Assembly (NCBI RefSeq): GCF_000622325.1
Contig: NZ_JASE01000005.1
Coordinates: 2,046,001-2,110,000, forward strand
From: Sulfitobacter geojensis
Lineage (GTDB): Bacteria > Pseudomonadota > Alphaproteobacteria > Rhodobacterales > Rhodobacteraceae
DNA length: 64,000 nt
Direction: 5' to 3'
Shown here: piece by piece, positions 54,654 through 62,623 of the stretch
Position numbering within the stretch: position 1 is the stretch's first letter
How the letters are laid out: each line of letters begins with the position of its first letter
Made by a program: the position numbers and the translations under genes
The notes under the pieces: model-generated
Database searches by the model: none
Told to the model about the DNA's origin: nothing
The model's input: the letters and a program-made list of their open reading frames with translations, nothing else

Positions 54654-55493
54654 TCAGCGCCCGCCACGGGCCATGAAGGCCAGCCGCTCGAACAAATGCA
54701 CGTCCTGCTCGTTTTTCAGCAGGGCACCGTGCAGTTTCGGCAGGGCCGAAGCGCCGTCTTTCTTTAGATCAGCGGCATCCATATCTTCGGCCAACAACAG
54801 TTTAAGCCAATCCAATACTTCGGAGGTTGACGGTTTTTTCTTAAGACCTTGTTGGTCGCGGATTTCGTAAAACTGCGTCAATGCCGTGGTCAGCAGGCTT
54901 TCTTTGATCTTCGGGTGATGCACCTCGACGATCTTTTTCAGCGTGTCCATATCGGGGAACTGGATGTAGTGGAAAAAGCAGCGGCGCAAAAAGGCGTCGG
55001 GCAATTCTTTTTCATTGTTGGAGGTGATGATCACGATCGGGCGGTTTGCGGCCTTGACCATCTCGCCTGTTTCGTAGACGAAAAACTCCATCTTATCAAG
55101 CTCTTGAAGAAGATCGTTAGGGAACTCGATATCTGCCTTGTCGATTTCATCAATCAGCAGAACAACCTTTTCATCGGCCTCGAAAGCCTCCCAAAGCTTG
55201 CCCTTGCGGATATAGTTGGCCACGTCGTGCACCCGCTCTTCACCCAGCTGGCTGTCGCGCAACCGGCTGACGGCATCATATTCATAAAGACCCTGCTGCG
55301 CGCGGGTCGTGGATTTGATGTTCCACTCGATCATCCGCAAACCCAAGGCTGCGGAAACCTGCTTGGCCAGTTCGGTCTTGCCGGTGCCGGGCTCGCCCTT
55401 GACCAGCAGCGGGCGTTCCAGCGTGACAGCGGCGTTCACAGCAATTGTCAGATCGTCGGTTGCGACATAATCAGCGGTGCCTTGGAATTTCAT
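54654..55493 (-). CDS. MoxR-family AAA+ ATPase
   Basis: A 279-residue ATPase; start taken at the ATG at 55493 (MKFQGTADYVATDDL), with a possible upstream ATG at 55529. Walker A is in VKGEPGTGKTELAKQ, Walker B in VVLLIDEIDKAD, and a sensor-1 pattern is in PIVIITSNNEKELPDAFLRRC. MoxR proteins form hexamers that assist VWA-domain partners in cofactor insertion or complex assembly. The CoxE-like VWA gene downstream is the likely partner, although DUF2927 and the spacer intervene. Confidence 0.92.
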   Translation of the reverse strand: MKFQGTADYVATDDLTIAVNAAVTLERPLLVKGEPGTGKTELAKQVSAALGLRMIEWNIKSTTRAQQGLYEYDAVSRLRDSQLGEERVHDVANYIRKGKLWEAFEADEKVVLLIDEIDKADIEFPNDLLQELDKMEFFVYETGEMVKAANRPIVIITSNNEKELPDAFLRRCFFHYIQFPDMDTLKKIVEVHHPKIKESLLTTALTQFYEIRDQQGLKKKPSTSEVLDWLKLLLAEDMDAADLKKDGASALPKLHGALLKNEQDVHLFERLAFMARGGR

Positions 55494-55630
55494 GTTACTT
55501 TTCAACCTTCTGATTATGGACGTGGACAAATGCCTTTAACCAAAAATCAAAGTGATTGTGTAGTGACAATTCTAAGAGGCTAAGATAGACGCAGCGTCAT
55601 TGGGGGCGATCTCGGGGAGAGAGGTCTCGT

Positions 55631-56086
55631 ATGCCAGAAACGAAAACAGTTGAGGGGTATGATATGAAACAGGAAGTTTTCCTGCCTGATAATTATTCAC
55701 CGGCCGAAGATGAACCTTTCATGAACGACCGTCAGCTTGAATATTTCAGACGTAAATTGATGAACTGGAAGACCGAATTAATGGAGGGCAGTCGCGACAC
55801 TATCGAATCTTTGCAGGATGGTACCCGCAATATTCCTGACGTGATCGACCGTTCTTCAGAAGAAACCGACCGCGCGCTGGAATTGCGGACCCGCGACCGG
55901 GCGCGCAAACTGGTGTCCAAGATCGACGCTGCGTTGCGCCGCATCGACGAAGGTGAGTTCGGCTATTGCTCTGTGACAGGGGATCCGATTTCGCTCAAGC
56001 GTCTGGACGCCCGTCCGATTGCGACAATGAGCCTTGAAGCGCAGGAAAAACACGAGCGGCGCGAAAAGGTGCATCGCGACGATTGA
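55631..56086 (+). CDS. dksA: DksA, RNA polymerase-binding transcription factor
   Basis: A 151-residue DksA with the usual globular-coiled-coil-globular plan. The coiled-coil tip reads IPDVIDRSSEE, so the conserved DxxDxA of Escherichia coli has Ser in place of Ala. The zinc-finger region keeps a single Cys (113, in GYCSVTGDP); the three other ligands are Thr, Ser or Met. Rhodobacter DksA is reported to be cysteine-poor in this way and yet active, so the loss is probably not a defect. DksA with ppGpp tunes rRNA and amino-acid gene expression. A strong terminator follows. Confidence 0.93.
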   Translation: MPETKTVEGYDMKQEVFLPDNYSPAEDEPFMNDRQLEYFRRKLMNWKTELMEGSRDTIESLQDGTRNIPDVIDRSSEETDRALELRTRDRARKLVSKIDAALRRIDEGEFGYCSVTGDPISLKRLDARPIATMSLEAQEKHERREKVHRDD

Positions 56087-56111
56087 TCACTTTCCTGATG
56101 TGTCGAATAAG

Positions 56112-56142
56112 AAAACGCCGGAGCTTCGTCTCCGGCGTTTCT
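56112..56142 (+). terminator. Rho-independent terminator after dksA
   Basis: AACGCCGGAG (56114-56123) pairs perfectly with CTCCGGCGTT (56130-56139), loop CTTCGT, followed by a short T run. Confidence 0.8.
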
Positions 56143-56158
56143 GTGTGAAGGGGCTTGC

Positions 56159-57331
56159 ATGAATATTTCAAACGCAGTTGTCGTGGGCGGCGGGATCGGT
56201 GGGCTGGCGGTCGCGGCGGCATTGGCGCGCGGCGGGGTTGCCGTCACCGTGTTGGAACAGGCCAACGCCCTGCGCGAAGTGGGGGCAGGGTTGCAGGTCA
56301 GCCCGAATGGCCTTGCGGTTCTGCGGGCCCTTGGACTGGAAGCCGGGCTGCGCACCAAAGAGGCCGTGCAGGGGCAGGCCGTGGTGTTGCGTGATTTTGC
56401 AAATGGCGCAGAGGTGGCACGGTTGCCGTTGGACCGGTTGCCAAAGACACAACGCTACTATTTTGTGCATCGGACTGATTTGATTGACCTTCTGGCGGGG
56501 GCCGCGAAACGGGCCAACGTGACCTTTGAAATGGGCGCGCAGGTTGCCAGCATTCGCCCCGGTAAGGTGCCGCAGGTCCAGATGACCGATGGCAGCACAC
56601 GCCGCGCCGAACTTGTGGTGGCCGCGGATGGGATTCATTCAGTGGCGCGGCCCGCATTGAATGGACCCGATAGGGCGGTGTTTTCCGGTCAGGTGGCGTG
56701 GCGCGCTGTGGTGCCCAATGAAATCAACCATCCGCCCGCGGCGCAGGTGCATATGGGCGCGGGCCGGCATCTGGTCAGCTATCCCTTGCGGGGAGGCCGG
56801 TTGATTAATCTGGTGGCGGTAGAAGAACGCGACGGTTGGGCGGCCGAAGGTTGGCACCATGCGGATGATCCGTCCAATGTAAAAAACGCCTTTTCGGGTT
56901 TTGGCGGCGATGCGGCGCGGATGATCAATGCCGTTAAGCATGTGACGCTTTGGGGGTTGCATTTGCATCCGGTGGCGTCCGTCTGGCAGCAGCAAGGCGT
57001 GGCTTTGCTGGGGGACGCCGCCCATCCGACACTTCCGTTTTTGGCCCAAGGGGCGAATATGGCCTTGGAAGATGCGTGGGTCCTCGCGGATCAGGCCATG
57101 CACGGGCAGGGTGACTGGCTAGCCGGCTATCAACAGCGCCGCGAGGCGCGGGTCCGGCGGGTGATCGGCGCGGCGGAAAAGAACGCGCAGCGCTATCACA
57201 TGCGTGCCGGACCGATGCGAAGCCTTGCCCATCTCGGTCTCAAACTCGGCAGTCGCCTTGCGCCGTCAAAGATGTTGGGGGCGTTCAACTGGCTCTATGG
57301 CCATGACGTCACACGCCCCCGTAAACCCTAG
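56159..57331 (+). CDS. FAD-dependent monooxygenase (salicylate-hydroxylase-like)
   Basis: A 390-residue flavoprotein of the group A aromatic hydroxylase fold. GxGxxG is in VVVGGGIGGLAVAAAL, the DG motif in VVAADGIHSVARP, and the GD motif in LLGDAAHPTLPFLAQGANMALE. These mark NAD(P)H-dependent ring hydroxylases such as salicylate or 3-hydroxybenzoate hydroxylase. Substrate not predictable. Its stop overlaps the convergent ornithine cyclodeaminase stop (CTAG, 57328-57331). Confidence 0.9.
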   Translation: MNISNAVVVGGGIGGLAVAAALARGGVAVTVLEQANALREVGAGLQVSPNGLAVLRALGLEAGLRTKEAVQGQAVVLRDFANGAEVARLPLDRLPKTQRYYFVHRTDLIDLLAGAAKRANVTFEMGAQVASIRPGKVPQVQMTDGSTRRAELVVAADGIHSVARPALNGPDRAVFSGQVAWRAVVPNEINHPPAAQVHMGAGRHLVSYPLRGGRLINLVAVEERDGWAAEGWHHADDPSNVKNAFSGFGGDAARMINAVKHVTLWGLHLHPVASVWQQQGVALLGDAAHPTLPFLAQGANMALEDAWVLADQAMHGQGDWLAGYQQRREARVRRVIGAAEKNAQRYHMRAGPMRSLAHLGLKLGSRLAPSKMLGAFNWLYGHDVTRPRKP

Positions 57332-58380
57332 GGTTTTGCCCGCTGCACCATGCCGAACAGATCGCGCGGATCGTCGGGATCAGCCAGCAGATCAAGCGGG
57401 TGAAACAGCCCCGTATCGGCAATGCGGTCGCGCACATAGCGCAGCGCCGAAAAATCCTCGATTGCAAAGCCGACACTGTCAAACAAGGTGATCTGTTTGT
57501 CGTCCGTGCGCCCCTTGGCGGCACCGGTCAGCACTTCCCAGAATTCCGTGACGGGGTGATCGGCATCCATCTGCTGGATCTCGCCCTCTATCCGCGTCTG
57601 TTCAGGGTATTCCACAAAGATTTCAGCGCGGCGCAGGATCGCAGGTGCCAGTTCCGTCTTGCCGGGGCAATCCCCGCCGATGGCATTGATGTGCACGCCT
57701 GCGCCGACCATATTGTCGGTCAGGATGGTGGCATACTGCTTGTCCGCGGTGCAGGTGGTGATGATCTGCGCGCCTTCCATCGCGTCTTGTGCGCTTTCGC
57801 AGGAGGTCACGCGCAGACCTAGCCCTGCAAGGTTCGCGGCGCATTTCGCAGTTGCCGCAGGGTCGATGTCATAAAGACGCACTTCCTCGATGCCGACGAT
57901 GGTTTTCATGGCGAGACTTTGAAATTCCGACTGCGTGCCATTGCCGATCATCGCCATGACCTTGGCGTTTTTCGGGGCAAGCACCCGCGCAACCAAGGCA
58001 GATGTCGCCGCCGTGCGCAGCGCCGTCAGCAGGGTCATTTCACTCAACAGGACAGGATAGCCGGACGCCACATCCGCCAGCAGGCCAAAGGCCGTGACCG
58101 TTTGCAGGCCGTCCGCCGTGTTGGAAGGATGGCCGTTCACATATTTGAACCCGTAAACATCGCCGTCCGAGGTCGGCATCAATTCGATCACGCCGCTCTC
58201 GGAATGACTGGCCACGCGCGGTGTCTTGTCAAACAGTTCCCAGCGTTTGAAATCGGTTTCGATATAGTCAGCGATGCCGCGCAACATCTCTTCGATTCCA
58301 ACGTGATGCACCAGTTTCATCATGTGATCGACAGAGACAAAAGGCACCAGCGCCTTGGACGACGGTTTGAGGTTTGTCAT
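57328..58380 (-). CDS. Ornithine cyclodeaminase
   Basis: A 350-residue NAD-dependent enzyme of the OCD/mu-crystallin family that converts ornithine to proline and ammonia. A substrate-lid region lies near the N-terminus, the Rossmann core carries VMAMIGNGTQSEFQSLAM, and the active-site Asp region is in HINAIGGDCPGKTEL. It starts 11 bases after the arginase stop, so arginine can be taken to proline by the two products: arginase gives ornithine and urea, OCD removes the amine. AAGGA precedes the ATG. Confidence 0.92.
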   Translation of the reverse strand: MTNLKPSSKALVPFVSVDHMMKLVHHVGIEEMLRGIADYIETDFKRWELFDKTPRVASHSESGVIELMPTSDGDVYGFKYVNGHPSNTADGLQTVTAFGLLADVASGYPVLLSEMTLLTALRTAATSALVARVLAPKNAKVMAMIGNGTQSEFQSLAMKTIVGIEEVRLYDIDPAATAKCAANLAGLGLRVTSCESAQDAMEGAQIITTCTADKQYATILTDNMVGAGVHINAIGGDCPGKTELAPAILRRAEIFVEYPEQTRIEGEIQQMDADHPVTEFWEVLTGAAKGRTDDKQITLFDSVGFAIEDFSALRYVRDRIADTGLFHPLDLLADPDDPRDLFGMVQRAKP

Positions 58381-58391
58381 AAGAATATCCT

Positions 58392-59312
58392 TTAGTATGC
58401 GCGGGTTGGGCGATCGAAAACGCGGCGGCCAAAGGCCGATGCAGTCAGGTCGACCATCAGGGTTGCAGTGCGGCCACGTTCATCCAGAAACGGATTAAGC
58501 TCGACCAGATCAAGGGAGGTCATGAGACCTGAATCGTGCAGCATTTCCATCACCAGATGCCCCTCGCGGACGGTGGCCCCGCCCGGCACAGTGGTCCCGA
58601 CGGCGGGCGCAACGGAAGGGTCAAGGAAATCCACATCCAGTGAAACATGCAGCAACCCGTTGGCCGCCGCGACCTTGGCAAGGAACGCAGACAAGGGTTT
58701 TGCAATGCCGCTTTCGTCGATCTCGCGCATGTCGACATAGGTGACATCCGTGTCTTGCAGCGCCGCGCGTTCGGCAGCGTCGACCGAACGCAATCCGATG
58801 ATGGCGATGTTTTCCTGCGGAACGGGGGTGTCGACGACAGGAAACCCGTCAAACCCGTCGCGCCCGGTGACATAACCCAGCGGTGTGCCGTGCAAATTGC
58901 CGCTGTCGGTGGTTTGTGGCGTATGAAAATCTGTGTGCGCATCCAGCCACAGAACAAACAGCGGGCGGTCTACGGATTTGGCATGACGCGCGACGCCCAG
59001 AACGGTACCGAGCGACAGCGCGTGATCCCCACCCATAAAGATCGGGACGCCGTCGGGCATGGCCATCTGCGATGCTTCGGCAAGGGCCGTTGTCCAGGCG
59101 ATGGTTTCTTCAAGCGCTACGATTTTCGGGTGATCCTTTGCGGTGAAAGGCGCGGGTGTGACGTTGCCGCGGTCCTCAACCGGATGGCCCAGATCGCGTA
59201 GCGCCTGCACAAGACCCGCTGTGCGATAGGCGTCAGGACCCATCAAACACCCTTGCCGGCGCTTGCCGCTGTCCATGGGGCAGCCGATCAGAATGCAGGG
59301 GGATTGGGACAT
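58392..59312 (-). CDS. rocF: Arginase
   Basis: A 306-residue Mn2+ enzyme of the ureohydrolase family. Metal ligands are in MGGDHALSLGT (His), WLDAHTDFHT (Asp-His-Asp) and SLDVDFLDPSVAPAVGT (Asp, Asp). GTTVPGG and the C-terminal helix complete the fold, and the size matches RocF arginase rather than agmatinase. It opens arginine catabolism, with OCD immediately downstream. A divergent Lrp-family regulator lies 109 bases away and probably controls the pair. Confidence 0.93.
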   Translation of the reverse strand: MSQSPCILIGCPMDSGKRRQGCLMGPDAYRTAGLVQALRDLGHPVEDRGNVTPAPFTAKDHPKIVALEETIAWTTALAEASQMAMPDGVPIFMGGDHALSLGTVLGVARHAKSVDRPLFVLWLDAHTDFHTPQTTDSGNLHGTPLGYVTGRDGFDGFPVVDTPVPQENIAIIGLRSVDAAERAALQDTDVTYVDMREIDESGIAKPLSAFLAKVAAANGLLHVSLDVDFLDPSVAPAVGTTVPGGATVREGHLVMEMLHDSGLMTSLDLVELNPFLDERGRTATLMVDLTASAFGRRVFDRPTRAY

Positions 59313-59421
59313 GGGAAGATTCCTTTATCTATGGTTGATTTGGTTTAACTGGCGGTAATGACAATCGACAATCGGGTGATTTGGCCGTATTGGGGGTAAA
59401 TTGATCGTATTGGAGTATATT

Positions 59422-59847
59422 TTGGACGATTTGGATAACCGCATTATTGCCGCCTTGCGTCATGACGCGCGCATGCCGCTTTCGGATCTGGCCCATGTGC
59501 TCGATACCTCGCGCACGACCTTGCGCGCGCGGATTGCGCGGCTTCAGGAGCGGGGCGAAATTGTCGGGTTTACGGTATTGACCCGCGCCGATGTGATGCG
59601 TGATCCGGTCCGCGGATTGATGATGATCGGGATTGAAGGGCGCGGGACGGAACGTATCACCCGTCAGTTAAGTGGTTTCGCAGAGGTGCGGGCGGTGCAT
59701 TCGACCAACGGTCGTTGGGATGTCATCGTCGAGATCGGCACAGCGACACTCGAGGCATTTGACGAGGTGTTGACGCGCATCCGGCGACTTGACGGGATCG
59801 TGGCCAGCGAAACCAACCTGCTGCTCAAGACCCGAAAGGCGGTTTAG
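59422..59847 (+). CDS. Lrp/AsnC-family regulator, divergent from arginase
   Basis: A 141-residue regulator. I choose the TTG at 59422 because GGAG lies six bases upstream; an upstream TTG at 59401 would add seven residues. The N-terminal HTH (LDDLDNRIIAALRHDARMPL, then SDLAHVLDTSRTTLRARI) and a C-terminal RAM domain (~60-135) are typical. Lrp-family proteins sense amino acids. Divergent placement and short spacing from arginase suggest it senses arginine or ornithine and controls rocF-ocd. Confidence 0.88.
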   Translation: MDDLDNRIIAALRHDARMPLSDLAHVLDTSRTTLRARIARLQERGEIVGFTVLTRADVMRDPVRGLMMIGIEGRGTERITRQLSGFAEVRAVHSTNGRWDVIVEIGTATLEAFDEVLTRIRRLDGIVASETNLLLKTRKAV

Positions 59848-60308
59848 CCGCGCCGCGCCGCCATGATCCAAAGGGCCGTAAGCCCGAAGGCGATAACGGC
59901 GTTCCAGCCCGCCATCGACAGGCCCAACAGCTGCCAGACGATTTCATCACACATGACAACGCCGGTCGGCGTGTCGAGCGCCAGCAGCGCACCGCCGTCC
60001 ATCGCACCAAGGTCGGCACCGCCGCCACTGCAAGACGTCGGACCAGGCCACCAGCCCCATTCGACGCCGGCATGATACACCCCGATTGCGCCGGTTGTTG
60101 CCGTGGCCAAGGCCCCCAACCACGCCAGCATACGCGGCCCGCCCATGAGGGCCGCCCCCCCGATCAGGATCGCCGCCGCATGCGGCCAGCGTTGCCACAG
60201 GCACATCTTGCAGGGTGCCAGCCCGCCGATGTGTTGGAAACCGAATGCCCCCAAAAGCAGGGCGGCGGACCCAAAGGTCGCGAGCAATATCAATGTTTTG
60301 CGAGTCAT
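59844..60308 (-). CDS. dsbB: DsbB-family disulfide oxidoreductase
   Basis: A 154-residue inner-membrane protein with four helices. Cys33 and Cys36 (APCKMCLWQR) form the quinone-reacting pair, and Cys93 (TSCSGGG) and Cys120 (VVMCDE) the second, periplasmic pair. It reoxidises DsbA using ubiquinone; a DsbA-like protein is encoded at 20.5 kb. It overlaps the upstream YqaA-type gene by 4 bases. Confidence 0.9.
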   Translation of the reverse strand: MTRKTLILLATFGSAALLLGAFGFQHIGGLAPCKMCLWQRWPHAAAILIGGAALMGGPRMLAWLGALATATTGAIGVYHAGVEWGWWPGPTSCSGGGADLGAMDGGALLALDTPTGVVMCDEIVWQLLGLSMAGWNAVIAFGLTALWIMAARRG

Positions 60309-60883
60309 ATCAGTTTTACCACAGCAAACCCTGCAATCAGCAGAAGTACAAACAGGGTGAACATCAGGCCCAGACGCTTTTCGATGAAATCACGGATTGG
60401 TGCGCCAAATTTCCACAACAACAAGGCGACGATAAAGAACCGTAACCCCCGCGCAAGGATCGACGTCACGATAAAGGTGCCCAGTGGCATTGCCGTCCAG
60501 CCCGACATGATGGTGATGACCTTGTAGGGAAAGGGCGTCACACCCGCCGCCAGCACCGCCCAAAAGCCCACGCCATTAAAACGCGCAGCGAATGCTTCCA
60601 TTGCGTCGGCCTTACCCAGGGAGGCCAGCATCGGTTGACCGATCGTTTCATAGGCAAAGGCCCCGATCGCATAGCCAAGCAAGCCGCCCAGCACAGATGC
60701 CACCAGCGCCACACCGGCGATCACAAAGGCGCGGTTAGGCCGCGCGATGATCATCGGGATCATGATGATGTCAGGCGGGATCGGAAAGAACGAACTTTCC
60801 ACAAACGCGACAATCGCCAACGCCCAAAGGGCGTGGGGGTGTTGCGCAAGGCCAAGGGTCCAGTCGTAGAGGCGTTTTAACAT
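60305..60883 (-). CDS. YqaA/DedA-like (SNARE-associated) membrane protein
   Basis: A 192-residue membrane protein with five or six helices. The motif FFPIPPDIIMIPMIIARPNRA and the Gly-rich GFWAVLAAGVTPFPYKVITIMSG stretch are typical of the VTT/DedA superfamily, short YqaA branch. These proteins are linked to membrane homeostasis and lipid flipping. It is co-transcribed with dsbB. Confidence 0.88.
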   Translation of the reverse strand: MLKRLYDWTLGLAQHPHALWALAIVAFVESSFFPIPPDIIMIPMIIARPNRAFVIAGVALVASVLGGLLGYAIGAFAYETIGQPMLASLGKADAMEAFAARFNGVGFWAVLAAGVTPFPYKVITIMSGWTAMPLGTFIVTSILARGLRFFIVALLLWKFGAPIRDFIEKRLGLMFTLFVLLLIAGFAVVKLI

Positions 60884-61080
60884 CTGTGCTGCTCACTCAA
60901 GTTGTCCTGCAACACCATACCGGACCAGCGGGGTCAAGTGTGCGTGTTCAGGCAGCCGGGGCAGGGCCTGCGGTAAATGCGCAACGCTGCGCGCGTATCA
61001 GCAGGGCCGATCGCAATTGCGGCGCTCAATAGCACCTTAATACTTGCCTGTTATGGCTCGCCCAACAAAGGGCAACTTGG

Positions 61081-61389
61081 ATGCAATATAACTTTCGTAT
61101 TCTGTTTTTCATGATCATTGCGGGCGCAGTCGTGGTGTTTGGTGTTTTTCAGTTGCCGCCGCTCACATCCGGCGGGAACAGCGGGTCGTCTGGCCTGAAC
61201 GAGGCAGAATTCAACGCCGCCTTAAGCGAGGAGCTGGCGTTCTGTCGCAAACAGCCTGACGCCGTGAACTGCAGGTGCTTTGCCAATAAATCCGCGATCA
61301 TCCGCACCCATCGGCAACCTAAAGTACCCGGCGCACTCTATGTCGACAAAGAAGAACTCGCACGCGGGCAGGCATCACAAGGCTGCTAA
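61081..61389 (+). CDS. Small membrane-anchored exported protein of unknown function
   Basis: A 102-residue protein with an N-terminal hydrophobic anchor or signal (~5-22, ILFFMIIAGAVVVFGVF), a Ser/Gly-rich linker (~28-40) and a domain with four Cys (FCRKQPDAVNCRCF and a C-terminal QGC) that may form two disulfides. AAGGG lies upstream. No family recognised. It is a periplasmic-facing protein, which would fit the local DsbB. Confidence 0.65.
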   Translation: MQYNFRILFFMIIAGAVVVFGVFQLPPLTSGGNSGSSGLNEAEFNAALSEELAFCRKQPDAVNCRCFANKSAIIRTHRQPKVPGALYVDKEELARGQASQGC

Positions 61390-61487
61390 CCCTGCTGCGG
61401 CCAAGACCCGTGAAATCCACTTAACTCACCGTGATCTACGTTAGCCCTTGTCGAATCGCGCAACCCTTTGTAGCAGGTCCGAACAGT

Positions 61488-61571
61488 GCCCGTGTGGTGG
61501 AATGGTAGACACGTCAGATTCAAAATCTGATGCAGCAATGCGTGCCGGTTCAAGTCCGGCCACGGGTACCA
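61488..61571 (+). tRNA. tRNA-Leu(CAA)
   Basis: An 84-nt class II tRNA with encoded CCA and a long variable arm (TGCAGCAATGCGT region). The acceptor stem GCCCGTG/CACGGGT has a G-U first pair. The anticodon stem TCAGA/TCTGA closes TTCAAAA, anticodon CAA (UUG codons). Confidence 0.93.
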
Positions 61572-61572
61572 A

Positions 61573-61601
61573 CTGGTTCAAAAAACCAGACACCGATTTT
61601 T
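61573..61601 (+). terminator. Weak hairpin after tRNA-Leu
   Basis: CTGGTT (61573-61578) pairs with AACCAG (61584-61589), loop CAAAA, with a T run eight bases later. It may end the tRNA transcript. Confidence 0.45.
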
Positions 61602-62476
61602 GAAACGCCAGTTTTTACGCACCCTTGGTAGATCGTTGCGGTACTCGTTTTTCAAGGCGCTGTGTTTTTGCTGATATTTTGTTTGTTATGACTTTCAGGC
61701 CGTAACCCTACCGGCGGGTAGATGATTGTCGTGATGGAGGGCATCGGCGCGGCGGTGTTGCCGACCCCAAAATGCCGCTTTGGGAAGGCCGCAAATTCGC
61801 GAATTCAGACGGTAAACAACTTCAGGGCGATTCGATTTAATTTCGACTTTTGCTCAGGCATACCGGCATCAGTCTGACGGATTTAGGCGGATTGGTTCCT
61901 ATAGCGCAACAGACCGCCCACAATCATGGCGTTAATAGGGCGGGGATATTTCGCCTCATTGATCCGTCCCATTGTTCCGGTTTTCTGAACAGTTAACCAT
62001 TTTTTAATTTAATTGTTTCGGTAGTAGAGTAACCAAGATACCTATTTATATGGGTAATCCTCAATTTCGTTAAATTCAATTTGGAAACAATCGCTTGCTT
62101 CGCGGCCTTCACCAAATGCGTTAACACAGTGGACATTTGGGGCGACAATTCACGTCCCTGACATTTTCCCGACATTTTTCCCTTTGTTGGACCATTTGAG
62201 ACAGGTAACTATGGTCTTGCCCAACTGGGGGGCATTGTTTTTAGGTCTGGGGCGGCCACACGATCACGCATCGCTGCTGATGCGGGAGACATGTGTACGC
62301 CGCGCTTTGCGCGTTCGTATTAATGTAGCTGCCGGACATCCTGTGTCCGGCTGTGCGCTGCCTTATGCAGTACTCCCCGTGTAGTTTGGTGTGCCAATAG
62401 TTTGGCGTGTTTTGTGTGTGTTGCCTGAACCTGTGCGCAGTGTCCTCAAGCGATTTTGAGTTTGAATGGAGTGAAA
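61602..62476. other. AT-richer non-coding region upstream of the giant repeat protein
   Basis: About 870 bases without a convincing gene. Three copies of GACATTT lie at 62132, 62160 and 62171. TTGGAC (62187-62192) and TATGGT (62210-62215), 17 bases apart, form a possible promoter. No transposase or integrase remnant was recognised. Length and composition suit a regulatory region of the large downstream gene. Confidence 0.5.
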
Positions 62477-62623
62477 ATGATCCTTGTGCCAAGACAATCG
62501 AGCACCAAAGTGACCGTCATTCGGTCGCGTTCCTCCATCATCGCACCGAACCTTTCCGCACCAACTTCCAGATCGGCCGCGTTGCGCGCCGCGCGCAACA
62601 ACGCCCAGGAGACCCCTCAATGA
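62477..62623 (+). CDS. Possible 48-residue basic peptide overlapping the giant gene
   Basis: A short frame with an ATG five bases after GGAG (62468-62471). Its stop TGA overlaps the ATG of the giant repeat gene in an ATGA junction. The peptide is Arg/Ser/Thr-rich and strongly basic, the opposite of the very acidic downstream protein. It may be a translated leader that couples translation, or a chance frame. Confidence 0.35.
   Translation: MILVPRQSSTKVTVIRSRSSIIAPNLSAPTSRSAALRAARNNAQETPQ

Noticed and set aside
61602..62476. Several short frames on both strands (for example 61993-62175 and 62184-62384).
   Set aside because: No start signals, family resemblance or codon bias like the neighbours; they look like chance frames in AT-rich DNA.
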